Assembly (NCBI RefSeq): GCF_019039035.1
Contig: NZ_JAHNZT010000034.1
Coordinates: 27,052 to 91,051, forward strand
Reading direction: 5' to 3'
Source of the DNA: Citreicoccus inhibens
Lineage (GTDB): Bacteria; Myxococcota; Myxococcia; Myxococcales; Myxococcaceae
DNA length: 64,000 nt
Shown here: in pieces, positions 33,263 through 42,444 of the stretch
Numbering within the stretch: position 1 is the stretch's first letter
Layout: every line of letters starts with the position of its first letter
Translations under genes and position numbers: made by a program
The notes under the pieces: generated by a model
The model's database searches: none
What the model saw: the letters and a program-made list of their open reading frames with translations, nothing else
Told to the model about the DNA's origin: nothing

Positions 33263-34033
33263 TCACGGCGGGGACTTCTCCAGCAGGAACGAGTCCTGCG
33301 CCTCCACGCCCGGAATGGACACCTGTCGCGAGGCGCGCACGGCCTCCGGCCCCTGGGCATGCAGCGCCCGAAGCGAAGGCTCCACATCCGAGAGCGCCAG
33401 GGGCGCGCGCGAGAACAAGGCCCAGATGCGCTCGGGGCCCGGCGCCGCATCCAGCACGATGGCCCCGGGCAACTCCACCGGATCCGCGCTGCGTCCCCGC
33501 TGGGGCAGCTCCGCGCTCAGCGTGCCCTGCGCGGGGGAGTAGACGCTCACCGCGCCAGTGCCATCCAGGGAGACGATGAGCACGTAGGGCAACCCACTCG
33601 ACGACACGACAGTGAAGCGCAGCGCGTCTCCGGCGGACAACCGCACGCCGTCCGCCACGACGTCCACGCGCGCACCTCGCTTCGCATGGACGCGCAACAC
33701 CGCGCCGCCCTTGAGGCCATACACATCCGAAGGCTCGACGCCCGAAGGTCCGCGAAACACGAGCGCGGCCACGGAGGCGACGGCGACGAGCGCCGCGGGC
33801 GCCAGCAACCACCGCCAGCTCCGGACGCTGCGCGCCTCGCCCCGCGCGCGCACCCCAGGCAAGGTGCGGCGCAGCACGTCCGTGTCGAAGCGACGGTGCG
33901 CGGCCTGAAGCGAAGCGAGCGCGGCGGCGCACGCGGCGCACGCGGCGAGATGGGCCTCGGCGTGCGCGGCGAGTTCGGGCGGCAGCGCCCGCAGGACATG
34001 CGCGTCCAGGTCGAGCTGCGACAGGTGGCTCAT
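33263..34033 (-). CDS. Anti-sigma factor with an HxxxCxxC motif and a DUF4384-like domain
   Basis: A 256-residue membrane protein. The N-terminus has the anti-sigma zinc motif in EAHLAACAACAAALAS. One transmembrane helix follows (WLLAPAALVAVASVAALVF). The periplasmic part (GGAVLRVHAKRGARVDVVAD, LPYVLIVSLDGTGAVSVYSP) resembles DUF4384/FecR-type sensory domains. The start codon overlaps the sigma-factor stop by four bases, so the two are coupled, and it should bind and silence that sigma factor. Confidence 0.85.
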   Translation of the reverse strand: MSHLSQLDLDAHVLRALPPELAAHAEAHLAACAACAAALASLQAAHRRFDTDVLRRTLPGVRARGEARSVRSWRWLLAPAALVAVASVAALVFRGPSGVEPSDVYGLKGGAVLRVHAKRGARVDVVADGVRLSAGDALRFTVVSSSGLPYVLIVSLDGTGAVSVYSPAQGTLSAELPQRGRSADPVELPGAIVLDAAPGPERIWALFSRAPLALSDVEPSLRALHAQGPEAVRASRQVSIPGVEAQDSFLLEKSPP

Positions 34034-34518
34034 GCGAGGTCCTTTCGCGAGAAGCGCTCGACGCGCTCATGGAAGTCGGCCAGTCGGTTGACCACGGTGC
34101 GCCGTGAGACATCGAGCGTACGCGCCACCTCGCCCTGGTCGAGACCGTCCACGTAGTGAAGCCAGACAATGGCGCGCAGCTTCTCGGGCACCCTCGCCAT
34201 CAATCTCACCGTGAAGTCGCGATCCAGCAGCGCGTGCTCCAGGTTGGCGCCGGTGGGCAGGTCGGGCAGCTCGGCGAGGGGCTCGGGACGAAGCCGCGCA
34301 TTGCGGAGCTGGTTGAGGCAGTAGTGCGTGGCGACCCGATAGATGTATCGAAGCCCCGTGCGCGTATCGGGCGCCTTCTCCAGCTGACGCAGCACGCGCA
34401 TGAACGTCTCTTGCGTGGCGTCCTCGGCCGCGGCGCCATCCCCCAACACCCGCTGGCACCGGGCGTAGATGGACGGGCCATAGAGGCGATAGAGCTGGGC
34501 GACTCGGTCTGCGGTCAT
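34030..34518 (-). CDS. ECF RNA polymerase sigma factor
   Basis: A 162-residue factor with region 2 (VAQLYRLYGPSIYARCQRVL, EDATQETFMRVLRQLEKAPD, GLRYIYRVATHYCLNQLRNA) and region 4 (VPEKLRAIVWLHYVDGLDQG, VARTLDVSRRTVVNRLADFH). ATG 34516-34518 is the natural start; the frame is open far upstream but there runs antisense through the epimerase gene. It forms an operon with the anti-sigma gene at 33,263. The regulon cannot be seen. Confidence 0.9.
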   Translation of the reverse strand: MTADRVAQLYRLYGPSIYARCQRVLGDGAAAEDATQETFMRVLRQLEKAPDTRTGLRYIYRVATHYCLNQLRNARLRPEPLAELPDLPTGANLEHALLDRDFTVRLMARVPEKLRAIVWLHYVDGLDQGEVARTLDVSRRTVVNRLADFHERVERFSRKDLA

Positions 34519-34680
34519 ACCCACGGGGAAGGAGGGCGCCGGGCTCCCCAGCGGCACCGCCGCGAGGCGCTCCCGCCGCTCGAAAGAGGCGCGCGTGTTA
34601 CTACGCGACTTCAGCCGCGAGCAACCGCGGGGCGCCCCTCCCGGTGCTACAACCCGGCGCTCGGGGAGGACCACACCGCC

Positions 34681-35667
34681 ATGGACGTGCTCGTCACCGG
34701 GGCCACCGGCCTCATTGGAAACGCCATCGCCCACCGGCTCGCCGCGCGAGGCGACCGCGTGCGCGCGCTCGTGAGGGACCCGGTGAAGGCCGCGCGGCTC
34801 TTGCCCGGCAACGTGGAGCTGGTGCGCGGAGACATCACCGAGCCCGCCTCGCTGCCCTCGGCCCTGCGTGGCGTGGAGCGCGTCTTCCACGCGGCGGGCA
34901 TGCCCGAGCAGTGGCTGCGCGATGAGCGCCTCTTCGACCAGGTCAATCGACAGGGCACGGTCCACGTGCTCCAGGCCGCGCTCGACGCCGGCGTGCGCCG
35001 CGTCGTCTACACCTCCACCATGGACGTGTTCGCGGCTCCGCGCGGCGGCGTCGTCGTGGAGACGAACCTCGACACCGCGCCCAAGCCCACCGCCTACGAG
35101 CGCTCCAAGCAGGCCGCGGAGCGCGAGGCCGAGGTGATTCGCCAGCGCGGGCTCGACGTCGTCTACGTCAACCCGGCCGCGGTCTACGGCCCCAGCCCGG
35201 TCCACGTCGCCATCAACTCGCTGTTCCTCCAGGTCCTCAATCGGCAGGCGCCGGTGCTGCCTCCAGGCGGCGTGTCCGTGGCCTATGTGGACGGCGTCAC
35301 CGACGTGCACCTCGCCGCGGCGGAGCGAGGCGTGAACGGCGAGCGCTACCTCGTGGCCGACACGCACGTGAGCCCCGCGGCCTTCGCCGAGGCCATCCTC
35401 CAGGCCGCGGGCACCGGGCGCCGCCCTCCGCCCACCGCGCCCGCGTTTCTCTTGCATGCGCTCGCGGGCATCTCCGCGCCGCTCGCGCGCGGCATTGGCT
35501 TCACGCCGCTCATCGCGCCAGGGCAGCTCTCGTTCCTGCTCTGGGATGCGCACGTGGACGCCAGCAAGGCCCGCCGCGAGCTGGGCTTCCAACCCACGCC
35601 GCTCATTGAAGGCGTGGCCCGCACCGTCGCCTTCCTGCGCCAGGAAGGGCTCGTGCCCGCGCGCTGA
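34681..35667 (+). CDS. NAD-dependent epimerase/dehydratase (extended SDR)
   Basis: A 328-residue protein with the extended short-chain dehydrogenase pattern: glycine motif VLVTGATGLIGNAIAHRLAA, STMDVFAAP (the Ser of the triad), and YERSKQAAE with the YxxxK pair. VNPAAVYGPSP follows. These match dihydroflavonol reductase/3-beta-HSD-like relatives. The terminal third is the substrate domain and contains a hydrophobic patch (FLLHALAGISAPLARGIGF). It is cytoplasmic. It is divergent from the sigma-factor operon, 162 bases away. The substrate is unknown; steroid, flavonoid-like ketone or sugar substrates are all possible. Confidence 0.88.
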   Translation: MDVLVTGATGLIGNAIAHRLAARGDRVRALVRDPVKAARLLPGNVELVRGDITEPASLPSALRGVERVFHAAGMPEQWLRDERLFDQVNRQGTVHVLQAALDAGVRRVVYTSTMDVFAAPRGGVVVETNLDTAPKPTAYERSKQAAEREAEVIRQRGLDVVYVNPAAVYGPSPVHVAINSLFLQVLNRQAPVLPPGGVSVAYVDGVTDVHLAAAERGVNGERYLVADTHVSPAAFAEAILQAAGTGRRPPPTAPAFLLHALAGISAPLARGIGFTPLIAPGQLSFLLWDAHVDASKARRELGFQPTPLIEGVARTVAFLRQEGLVPAR

Positions 35668-35720
35668 GCGCCCTCATACGGGGAGTCCCGCCCAGCGGTG
35701 GCTTGGAGTAGGTTCACCGC

Positions 35721-37205
35721 ATGGCGAAGGCAAAGCACGTCCTGGCCCTGGACCAGGGCACCACCGGAACGCATGTCTCCATCCTCGACAAGCAGCTGCG
35801 CGTCGTGGGGCGCTCGTACAAGGAATTCACCCAGCACTTCCCCAAGCCCTCTTGGGTGGAGCACGACCTGGATGAAATCTGGGCGACGAGCGAGTGGTGC
35901 ATCGCAAAGGCGCTGAAGGACGCGGGCCTGACCGGGCGAGACATCGCCGCGGTGGGCATCACGAATCAGCGCGAGACGACGGGCCTGTGGATGCGCGACA
36001 GCGGCAAGCCCCTGGGCCGCGCCATCGTCTGGCAGGACCGCCGCACCGCGGACATCTGCCAGTCGCTCAAGGCCAAGGGCGTGGAGCCGCGCGTGCGCGA
36101 GGTGACGGGGCTGGTGCTGGACCCGTACTTCTCCGGCACGAAGCTCACGTGGATGTTCCAGCACATCAAGGGCGCGCGCGCCCGTGCCGAGAAGGGCGAC
36201 GTGGCCTTCGGCACCATCGACACGTGGCTCGTCTACAAGCTCACCGGCGGCAAGGCCCACGTGACGGACGTGTCCAACGCCAGCCGCACGCTGCTGATGG
36301 ATTTGCGCTCCCTCGCCTGGGATGACGAGCTGCGCTCGCTGCTCGGGGTGCCCGCCGCGTGCTTGCCGGACATCCGCGCCTCGGCCGAGGTGTATGGCAC
36401 CACGCGCGGCATGCGGAGCCTGCCGGACGGCATCCCGGTGGCGGGCATGGCGGGCGACCAGCAGGCGGCCCTCTTCGGACAGGCCTGCTTCGAGCCGGGC
36501 GAGTCCAAGTGCACGTACGGCACGGGCGCCTTCCTGCTGATGAACACCGGCACGCAGCCAGTGCGCTCCACCGCGGGCCTCATCACCACCGTGGCGTGGA
36601 AGCTGGGCGACACCACGCACTATGCGCTGGAGGGCAGCTCGTTCATCGCGGGCGCCGCCGTGCAGTGGCTGCGCGATGGCCTGCGCGTCATCAAGAAGGC
36701 CCCGGACGTGGAGGCGCTCGCGGCCAGCGTGAAGGACTCGGGGGACGTGGTGTTCGTCCCCGCGCTGGCGGGCCTGGGCGCGCCGCACTGGCGGCCCGAG
36801 GCGCGCGGACTCTTCGCCGGCATCGACCGCTCCACCACGGTGGCGCACCTGGCGCGCGCCACGTTGGAAGGCGTGGCGCTCCAGATTCACGACCTGGCGG
36901 ACGCCATGCGGCGCGACAGCGGCCGAGACATCCCCGTGCTCAAGGCGGACGGCGGCGCGGCGGCCAACAACCTGCTCATGCAATATCAAGCGGACGTGCT
37001 CGGCACGCCGGTGGTGCGCCCGCGCAACCTGGAGACGACCAGCCTGGGCGCGGCGTTCCTCGGCGGCTTGGGCGCGGGGGTCTGGGACAGCCCGGACGCC
37101 ATCCGTCGCGCGTGGAAGGCGGACAAGACCTTCAAGCCGAAGATGAAGGCCGCGCAGCGTGAGCACCACCTGAGCAAGTGGCGCCGGGCGGTCGAGCGCG
37201 CATGA
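35721..37205 (+). CDS. glpK: Glycerol kinase
   Basis: A 494-residue FGGY kinase that phosphorylates glycerol to glycerol 3-phosphate in the cytoplasm. Key parts: VLALDQGTTGTHVSILDK (ATPase phosphate 1), TNQRETTGLW, IVWQDRRTADICQ (substrate Arg/Glu region), GTIDTWLVYKLTGG, GDQQAALFGQACFEPGESKC, TYGTGAFLLMNTG (phosphate 2), and LKADGGAAANNLLMQYQADV. This order is specific to GlpK and distinguishes it from other FGGY kinases. No glpF or glpD is adjacent. The stop overlaps the start of the lipoprotein gene by four bases. Confidence 0.96.
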   Translation: MAKAKHVLALDQGTTGTHVSILDKQLRVVGRSYKEFTQHFPKPSWVEHDLDEIWATSEWCIAKALKDAGLTGRDIAAVGITNQRETTGLWMRDSGKPLGRAIVWQDRRTADICQSLKAKGVEPRVREVTGLVLDPYFSGTKLTWMFQHIKGARARAEKGDVAFGTIDTWLVYKLTGGKAHVTDVSNASRTLLMDLRSLAWDDELRSLLGVPAACLPDIRASAEVYGTTRGMRSLPDGIPVAGMAGDQQAALFGQACFEPGESKCTYGTGAFLLMNTGTQPVRSTAGLITTVAWKLGDTTHYALEGSSFIAGAAVQWLRDGLRVIKKAPDVEALAASVKDSGDVVFVPALAGLGAPHWRPEARGLFAGIDRSTTVAHLARATLEGVALQIHDLADAMRRDSGRDIPVLKADGGAAANNLLMQYQADVLGTPVVRPRNLETTSLGAAFLGGLGAGVWDSPDAIRRAWKADKTFKPKMKAAQREHHLSKWRRAVERA

Positions 37206-38557
37206 AGCGGCTCGCCTGGGCGCGCCTCACGGCGCTGGCACTGCTGGCCCTCTCCGCATGCGAATGCGGCACGGGCGACGACCCGTGCTTCATCGGGTTG
37301 CCACCGGGCGTGCCCGAGTCCTCGCCCCTCACCTTCACGGGGCGCACCACCACGATTTTCGTCCAGGCATCGGCCTCCACCGAATGCGGCTCCGAGGCCC
37401 CTCCGCAGTCCCCCGAGTCCGTGGAGGTCCAGGTGTATGGCCCGGACAACCTCCTCGTCCCCGCCACGGCCAAGCTGATCAACCCCAGCCCCGACGCGGA
37501 GATCTCCTTCGTTCCCCCCGAGCCCGGGCGCTACCACGCCATCATCCGCTTCGCGCCCGTTGGCGGGGTGGTGCAACGCGACGTGCTCGCGATCGCACAG
37601 CGACAGGATGTCGAGCCCGTGTCTCGACTCAGCGAGGCGGGGACGTGCAACACCGTGGACCGCACCGCGAAAGGCACGTGGTTGTGCGACGGGCTCGCCA
37701 TGCGGGACGGGGCGGGCGCGGATCAACGGCTCGGCAACGCCCTGCGCGTGTCTGTCTCCGGCGACGTGGTCTGGACGGTGGATGACCGCCAGGTGAAGCG
37801 CTACGTGGACACGGACACGGAGCTGAAGCTCACCGGCACGCTGGCCCTGGTGCTGGGACCTGACACGATGCAGCTGGCGAGCGAGGACGAGCTGCTGGTG
37901 TTCGTCTCCACCACCCTCTCCCGCATCACGTTCACGGAGTCGCAGGGGCTGGTGCAGACCTCCACCGCGCGCTGGCAGGACCCCATCGAGACACCCGCCC
38001 CAGGGGCTCCATCCGGAGTGCTCCTGCTGCGCGCGGGCCATGACTCGCTCCTCGCGCTGGGCCCGGCGCGGATTCCCAACCCGGGCACGCTGGGGGTCCT
38101 CGCGTGCGAGTTCCAACGGAACGCGGGGGACAACTGGTCGCGCGCGGTGCGTGCATGCCAGAGCATCAACGGGACGGTGGTGGGCTTCGAGGCGGGCGCG
38201 GTGTGGCTGCGCGACGTGGTGCCGGATTCGACGGGCTCGACCCTGGCGCTGCGCCGGTGGGAGGTCCGCGAGGGACAGCTCGTGGAGGTGGGCTCGCTGT
38301 CGCTGCCCTTCTCGCTCTCGACGACGCCGCCGCTCATGAAGAACGGGCCCGTCGCGCCCATCATCAACTACATGTCATCCTCCGGCGTCGCCCAGGTCGC
38401 GGTGGCCCGTTGGGATGCAACGCGCACGGAACTTTCGCTGGAGTCACTCCCCGAGTTGCGGGCCGACTCCGCGCACGCCAATGAGCGCTGGGTGTGGGGG
38501 CTCGACCTCGCCGGCACGACCCACGCGTGGGTGTACTCACGGGACATGCTCCCTTAA
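37202..38557 (+). CDS. Lipoprotein of unknown function
   Basis: A 451-residue lipoprotein: signal MKRLAWARLTALALLALSAC with the lipobox LSAC and lipidated Cys20. The remainder is beta-rich with several disulfide-capable cysteines and looks like a propeller-type or repeat protein. Translation is coupled to glpK by a four-base overlap (ATGA), although no functional link to glycerol is evident. The Cys is followed by Glu, so the sorting signal is not the Asp that retains lipoproteins in the inner membrane; outer-membrane location is plausible. Family not recognised. Confidence 0.75.
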   Translation: MKRLAWARLTALALLALSACECGTGDDPCFIGLPPGVPESSPLTFTGRTTTIFVQASASTECGSEAPPQSPESVEVQVYGPDNLLVPATAKLINPSPDAEISFVPPEPGRYHAIIRFAPVGGVVQRDVLAIAQRQDVEPVSRLSEAGTCNTVDRTAKGTWLCDGLAMRDGAGADQRLGNALRVSVSGDVVWTVDDRQVKRYVDTDTELKLTGTLALVLGPDTMQLASEDELLVFVSTTLSRITFTESQGLVQTSTARWQDPIETPAPGAPSGVLLLRAGHDSLLALGPARIPNPGTLGVLACEFQRNAGDNWSRAVRACQSINGTVVGFEAGAVWLRDVVPDSTGSTLALRRWEVREGQLVEVGSLSLPFSLSTTPPLMKNGPVAPIINYMSSSGVAQVAVARWDATRTELSLESLPELRADSAHANERWVWGLDLAGTTHAWVYSRDMLP

Positions 38558-38566
38558 GAAGCGACC

Positions 38567-38881
38567 ATGGCCACCGACGACCTCTCGTTGATTGCTCCCG
38601 CCGCGCTGGCGTCCTTTCTCGCGCGGCATCCCGACTGGAAGCACGAGGGCGGGATGATCCGGCGCACCTACGAGGCGCCCGACTTCCTCGCTGGCATCGC
38701 CTTCGTGGAGCGGGTGGCACATGCGGCCGAGTCCGCGAACCACCACCCGGACATCGACATCCGGTGGCGCAAGGTGACGCTGGCGCTCGTCACCCATGAT
38801 GCTGGAGGACTCACGCACCGCGATACGGACCTCGCCGCCGAGGCGGACCGCCTCTTCGCGGAGGTGGTGCGGTCGAAGTGA
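38567..38881 (+). CDS. phhB: Pterin-4-alpha-carbinolamine dehydratase
   Basis: A 104-residue small enzyme that dehydrates 4a-hydroxytetrahydrobiopterin during aromatic amino acid hydroxylation. The family motif is ESANHHPDIDIRWRKVTLAL, with the active-site His pair, followed by VTHDAGGLTHRDTDLA. Length and order match the PCD family exactly. No phenylalanine hydroxylase gene is adjacent, so a bystander role in recycling pterins or molybdopterin precursors is also possible. Its stop codon overlaps the next gene's GTG start. Confidence 0.93.
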   Translation: MATDDLSLIAPAALASFLARHPDWKHEGGMIRRTYEAPDFLAGIAFVERVAHAAESANHHPDIDIRWRKVTLALVTHDAGGLTHRDTDLAAEADRLFAEVVRSK

Positions 38882-40134
38882 GTCGTCACCTGGGTGGATG
38901 GCGCGCGCTCGGCTGCGCGCTGGCGTTGTGCACGGCCAGCCCCGCCGCGTGGGCCCAAGAAGACACGTCCACGCCGCTCCCCGAGCGGCTGTACTTCAAC
39001 TCCGGCACGCTGCTGGGCTCGGCGAGAGTCGTGGCCCTGGGCGGCGCCTACGTGGGCATCGCCGAGGGCGCCGCGGGCTTCCCCAGCAACCTCACGGCGC
39101 TGGCGCAGCGGGCGCCCGCGCTGGACCGCGACTGGGACGTGGGCGTCACGCTGTCGTGGTTGGACCTGCCCTTCACTGGCACCCGCCGCCGCGACGTGGA
39201 CAACGATGGGCAGCCAGACGAGTCCGTGGAGAGCCGGCAGCTCCTGGGCGCGCTGACGCTGCAATACAAGCGCTTCGGCATCGGCTTCTCGTGGCGCAAC
39301 ACCCGCTCCGCCTATTGCCTCACCGACGCGTGCGCGGGCCAGGGCGGGCGGCTGCGCGTGTCGCTGACGCAGTCGGTGCTCGCGGGCTCGGTGGCCTTCG
39401 GCCAGGACGACTTCATCCTCGCGCTCGGGCTGTTCTCCGCGCAGGCCAGCTTCAGTCAGCTGGGAGACGAGTCGTGGCGCTACGGCGACACGGGCGTGGC
39501 GGTGGACATGCTGTACCGGCCCCACGGGCGGCCCTACCGCATCGGCGTGTCGGTGCGTCCCGAGGTGGTGGCGGACTGGCGCCGCGACGAGGGTCAGCTC
39601 CCAGTCATCGCCGGACGGAGGCTCTACGCCGCGGTGGTGGCGCCCGCGGTGCTGTCGATCGGCGCGAGCTGGCGACTGGGCGATGGCGCGCACCACTACA
39701 ACCGGCTGGCCCCCGCGGCGCGGCGACAGCTGCTCGTGGACGGGGATGCGCTGACGGTGCCGGATGAGGAGTCGCCCAACGCGCCCGCGGGGCGGTGGCT
39801 CATCACCGCGCAGGTGGACCTCATCTCCGGCGTGGACAACGCCGTCCCGGTGCGCGCCTTCGCGTCCACCGCGGAGTCCGCGCGCGTGGGCGCCACCTCC
39901 ACCATCCAGCCCCGGCTGGGCGCGGAGTGGGACGCGCTGGTGGGACTGCTGCGGCTGCGCGCGGGCACCTGGCTGGAGCCCTCGCCCTTCGAGGGGCGCA
40001 ACCCGCGTCCCCACGTGACGGGCGGCTTCGAGCTGTTCATCCTTCGATACTGGGAGGACTGGTCCCTCACCGCCTCGTTCGACATGGCGAGCCGCTACAG
40101 CAACGTGGGCGTGTCCATCGGGTTCTGGCGGTAG
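38878..40134 (+). CDS. Outer-membrane beta-barrel-like protein
   Basis: A 418-residue protein that starts with GTG at 38878, overlapping the PCD stop by four bases. It has a signal peptide (LGCALALCTASPAAWAQ) and a mature part of many alternating hydrophobic strands ending in FDMASRYSNVGVSIGFWR, with a terminal aromatic residue as in outer-membrane barrels. The N-terminal GSARVVALGGAYVGIAEGAA and FPSNLTALAQ motifs resemble the FadL/UPF0164-type long-chain transporters. It ends the glpK-lipoprotein-PCD-barrel transcript. The substrate is unknown. Confidence 0.75.
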   Translation: MSRHLGGWRALGCALALCTASPAAWAQEDTSTPLPERLYFNSGTLLGSARVVALGGAYVGIAEGAAGFPSNLTALAQRAPALDRDWDVGVTLSWLDLPFTGTRRRDVDNDGQPDESVESRQLLGALTLQYKRFGIGFSWRNTRSAYCLTDACAGQGGRLRVSLTQSVLAGSVAFGQDDFILALGLFSAQASFSQLGDESWRYGDTGVAVDMLYRPHGRPYRIGVSVRPEVVADWRRDEGQLPVIAGRRLYAAVVAPAVLSIGASWRLGDGAHHYNRLAPAARRQLLVDGDALTVPDEESPNAPAGRWLITAQVDLISGVDNAVPVRAFASTAESARVGATSTIQPRLGAEWDALVGLLRLRAGTWLEPSPFEGRNPRPHVTGGFELFILRYWEDWSLTASFDMASRYSNVGVSIGFWR

Positions 40135-40316
40135 CGACAGTCGGGCGCGCTGGGCCGCTCGCCCCACCCTCGCGGCGTGCCTGCCTCGCGGGGGACGTGA
40201 GGCCCCGGGCGTCCGGGAGTCGCCACACCGTCGGCGGCCGGCCGGCCAACCCGCGCCGGCTCGCGTTGCGGGCCCCCTCCAGCATGGAGAACGTCCAGGG
40301 CAGCGAGGAGGATGCC

Positions 40317-41891
40317 ATGCACCTGGGCCGACGATGGCGGACGACTGTCGCGAGCGCGACGCTCCTGGGAATGGTGGGGGCCTCGTGGAGCTGTGGAGGC
40401 CCGGCCCACTCGCCCGAGGCCAGGAACTGTCAGGGCTCGGGCCCGGGCTGCGAGACACCTCCCGAGGACACGCCCCCTCCGAGTGACCCCTCCGACGCGC
40501 CGCCTCCCGTGGGAGGCACGCAAGATGGCCCTCCCGCGCCGTCGGTGCCGCCTCCCGTGGGCACGCCTCCTCCGCCCGTGGTGCCCGCGTCGGGCACCAC
40601 GCTGTGGCTGGTGCGCGACGGCACGCCGCAGGATGACCTCGCCCAGGACCTGGCGGTGGACGCGTCGGGCGACCTGCTCACCGCGGCCGTGTATGGCGTG
40701 GATGGCCTCCAGTCGCGCCAGCCCTCGGACGACACGGTGCGCTTGGTGCTCACGCGACGGTCGCCGGATGGCGCCAACCGCTGGTCGAAGACCTTCGATG
40801 TGAATGTGCCCGCCACACCTCCCACGCTGCGAGCGGACATCCGCGTGCGGCTGGCAGCGGACGGCGCGGGCAACCTGCTGATGGCGGGCAACGTGCACGG
40901 CACGGTGAACCTGGGCTCCGGGCCGCTGCACGACACCGCGTTCCTCGCGAAGCTGGACCCGAGCGGGACCCTCCAGTGGGTGAGCACGCCCCAGGGCGCG
41001 GCGGCCACCTTCGTGGACGTGGCGGTGGATGCCGGGGGGCAGGCTCGCGTGGCCTTCAACACCCCGGGCGGAGTGGACTTCGGAGGCGCGCGCGCCTCGC
41101 GTCCTGGCGTGGTGGCGTACACCCCGGACGGGCACGCCACGGGCGCCGTGATGGTGGGCCAGCCAGACCGCGGCGACGCGGCCGTGGAGCTGACCACGGT
41201 GGCGGTGGACGCGGGTGGGCGCGCCATCGTCGGGGGGAACAGCCAGGGGCCGGTGCACTTCGGGGCGCAGTCCACCGTGGCGCAGAAGGAAGGCAGCCCC
41301 TTCCTCGCGGTGTACGACGCGAGCGGCACGCTGGCCTGGGCCCGCGTGCTCCAGTCAGCCCGAGGCACGGTGGACAGCATGGGCGTGAGCGCGGCGGGCG
41401 AGGTGGTCGCCGCGGGGGCCTTCCTCGGCGGCATCTCCTGGGGGGATGCGCACCTGTCGGGGCCGCCGCCCCGGCTGAGCGCCTTCGTGCTCTCGGTGGG
41501 CGCGGACGGCGCCGAGCACTGGGCACACAGCCTGGGCAGCGACGTCCAGGTGGGCGCGCTCGCGGTGAGGCCCACGGGCGAGGCCACGGTGGCGGGCTTC
41601 ACGTACTCCATGTTGGAGAACGGCGCGGCCAGCCAGGATGGCCTGGGCGCCGCGCAGCTCTTCACGCTCGGCTATGACGCCACGGGCCAGTCACTCGCCT
41701 CGCGCCTGTACCTGGCGGAACCGCCCGTGGCGCGGGGAGAGCTGTTCGGCCTCGAGGCCGTGCCCGCCATGGCGGTGCTGGCGGATGGGGATGCGGTGCT
41801 CTTCGGTCACTCGGACCGGGACACCGACTTCGGCACCGGCCACCAGACGCCCGCGCGCTCGGACGTGTTCCTCCTGCGCGTGAAGCACTGA
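40317..41891 (+). CDS. Beta-propeller (SBBP-repeat) lipoprotein
   Basis: A 524-residue lipoprotein. GAGGAGG six bases before the ATG at 40317 fixes the start. The signal peptide ends in the lipobox GASWSC. A Pro-rich linker (about residues 35-90) follows, then seven or so beta-propeller blades of the SBBP type, such as FLAKLDPSGTLQWVSTPQGA, FLAVYDASGTLAWARVLQSA and FVLSVGADGAEHWAHSLGSD. Such lipoproteins are common in myxobacterial outer membranes and are usually of unknown function. The gap before it (40,135-40,316) holds no gene. Confidence 0.8.
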   Translation: MHLGRRWRTTVASATLLGMVGASWSCGGPAHSPEARNCQGSGPGCETPPEDTPPPSDPSDAPPPVGGTQDGPPAPSVPPPVGTPPPPVVPASGTTLWLVRDGTPQDDLAQDLAVDASGDLLTAAVYGVDGLQSRQPSDDTVRLVLTRRSPDGANRWSKTFDVNVPATPPTLRADIRVRLAADGAGNLLMAGNVHGTVNLGSGPLHDTAFLAKLDPSGTLQWVSTPQGAAATFVDVAVDAGGQARVAFNTPGGVDFGGARASRPGVVAYTPDGHATGAVMVGQPDRGDAAVELTTVAVDAGGRAIVGGNSQGPVHFGAQSTVAQKEGSPFLAVYDASGTLAWARVLQSARGTVDSMGVSAAGEVVAAGAFLGGISWGDAHLSGPPPRLSAFVLSVGADGAEHWAHSLGSDVQVGALAVRPTGEATVAGFTYSMLENGAASQDGLGAAQLFTLGYDATGQSLASRLYLAEPPVARGELFGLEAVPAMAVLADGDAVLFGHSDRDTDFGTGHQTPARSDVFLLRVKH

Positions 41892-41917
41892 ATGTTCGCG
41901 CAAGGCCGCGCCCGCGC

Positions 41918-42274
41918 TCAGCGGCGCGTGGACTTGCGGGCCGTGCTCTTGCGCGCCCCGCGCCTGGCCGTGCTCTTGCGGGCGCCCTTGCGCGCCGTCC
42001 TCCCCGCGGCGGCGCGACGCGTGCTCGCCTTGCGAGTGCTCGCCTTGCGCGCCGAGGCGCCGCGCTTCGCCGTGGCCTTGCGCGCGGGGCGCTTGGCCCG
42101 AGCCCCCGTCTTCTTCCGAGCGGAGGCCTTCTTGGCGGTGCGGCGCGTGCCGCCCGTCTTGCGCCGCGTGGCGCCACGTCCACGGCGAGAAGGAGTCGTC
42201 GCGCCCGGCAGTCCCGCCAGGCCATCAGTGGAAGAGGTGCTGCTCGCATCCGTGGAACGCGTCTCGTCGGTCAT
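41918..42274 (-). CDS. Histone H1-like Lys/Arg/Ala-rich DNA-binding protein
   Basis: A 118-residue protein whose first 30 residues are ordinary (MTDETRSTDASSTSSTDGLA). The rest is nearly all Lys, Arg, Ala, Thr and Ser in short repeats such as RKASTRKASTRRAA and ARKGARKSTARRGARKST. This composition matches the eukaryotic-type H1 tails found in Chlamydia, Bordetella and many myxobacteria. It should bind DNA by charge and act as a chromatin-condensing or developmental protein. The repeats could drive length changes between strains. It overlaps no other gene and is flanked by its own 170-base upstream region. Confidence 0.85.
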   Translation of the reverse strand: MTDETRSTDASSTSSTDGLAGLPGATTPSRRGRGATRRKTGGTRRTAKKASARKKTGARAKRPARKATAKRGASARKASTRKASTRRAAAGRTARKGARKSTARRGARKSTARKSTRR

Positions 42275-42444
42275 CCATATCCTCCAGGGGTGAAACCCTC
42301 TGAAGGGTACGCCTCATCGCGCGCGACTCGCGCACGCGAGCCCGCACGGGTGAACACCATCGGACGAATCACGCCATGCGCGCGCGCCGGGAGGTCAGAA
42401 GGCGAACGCGCGCGGAGGCCGAGTTTCCGGCCCCTCGCGTCGCG

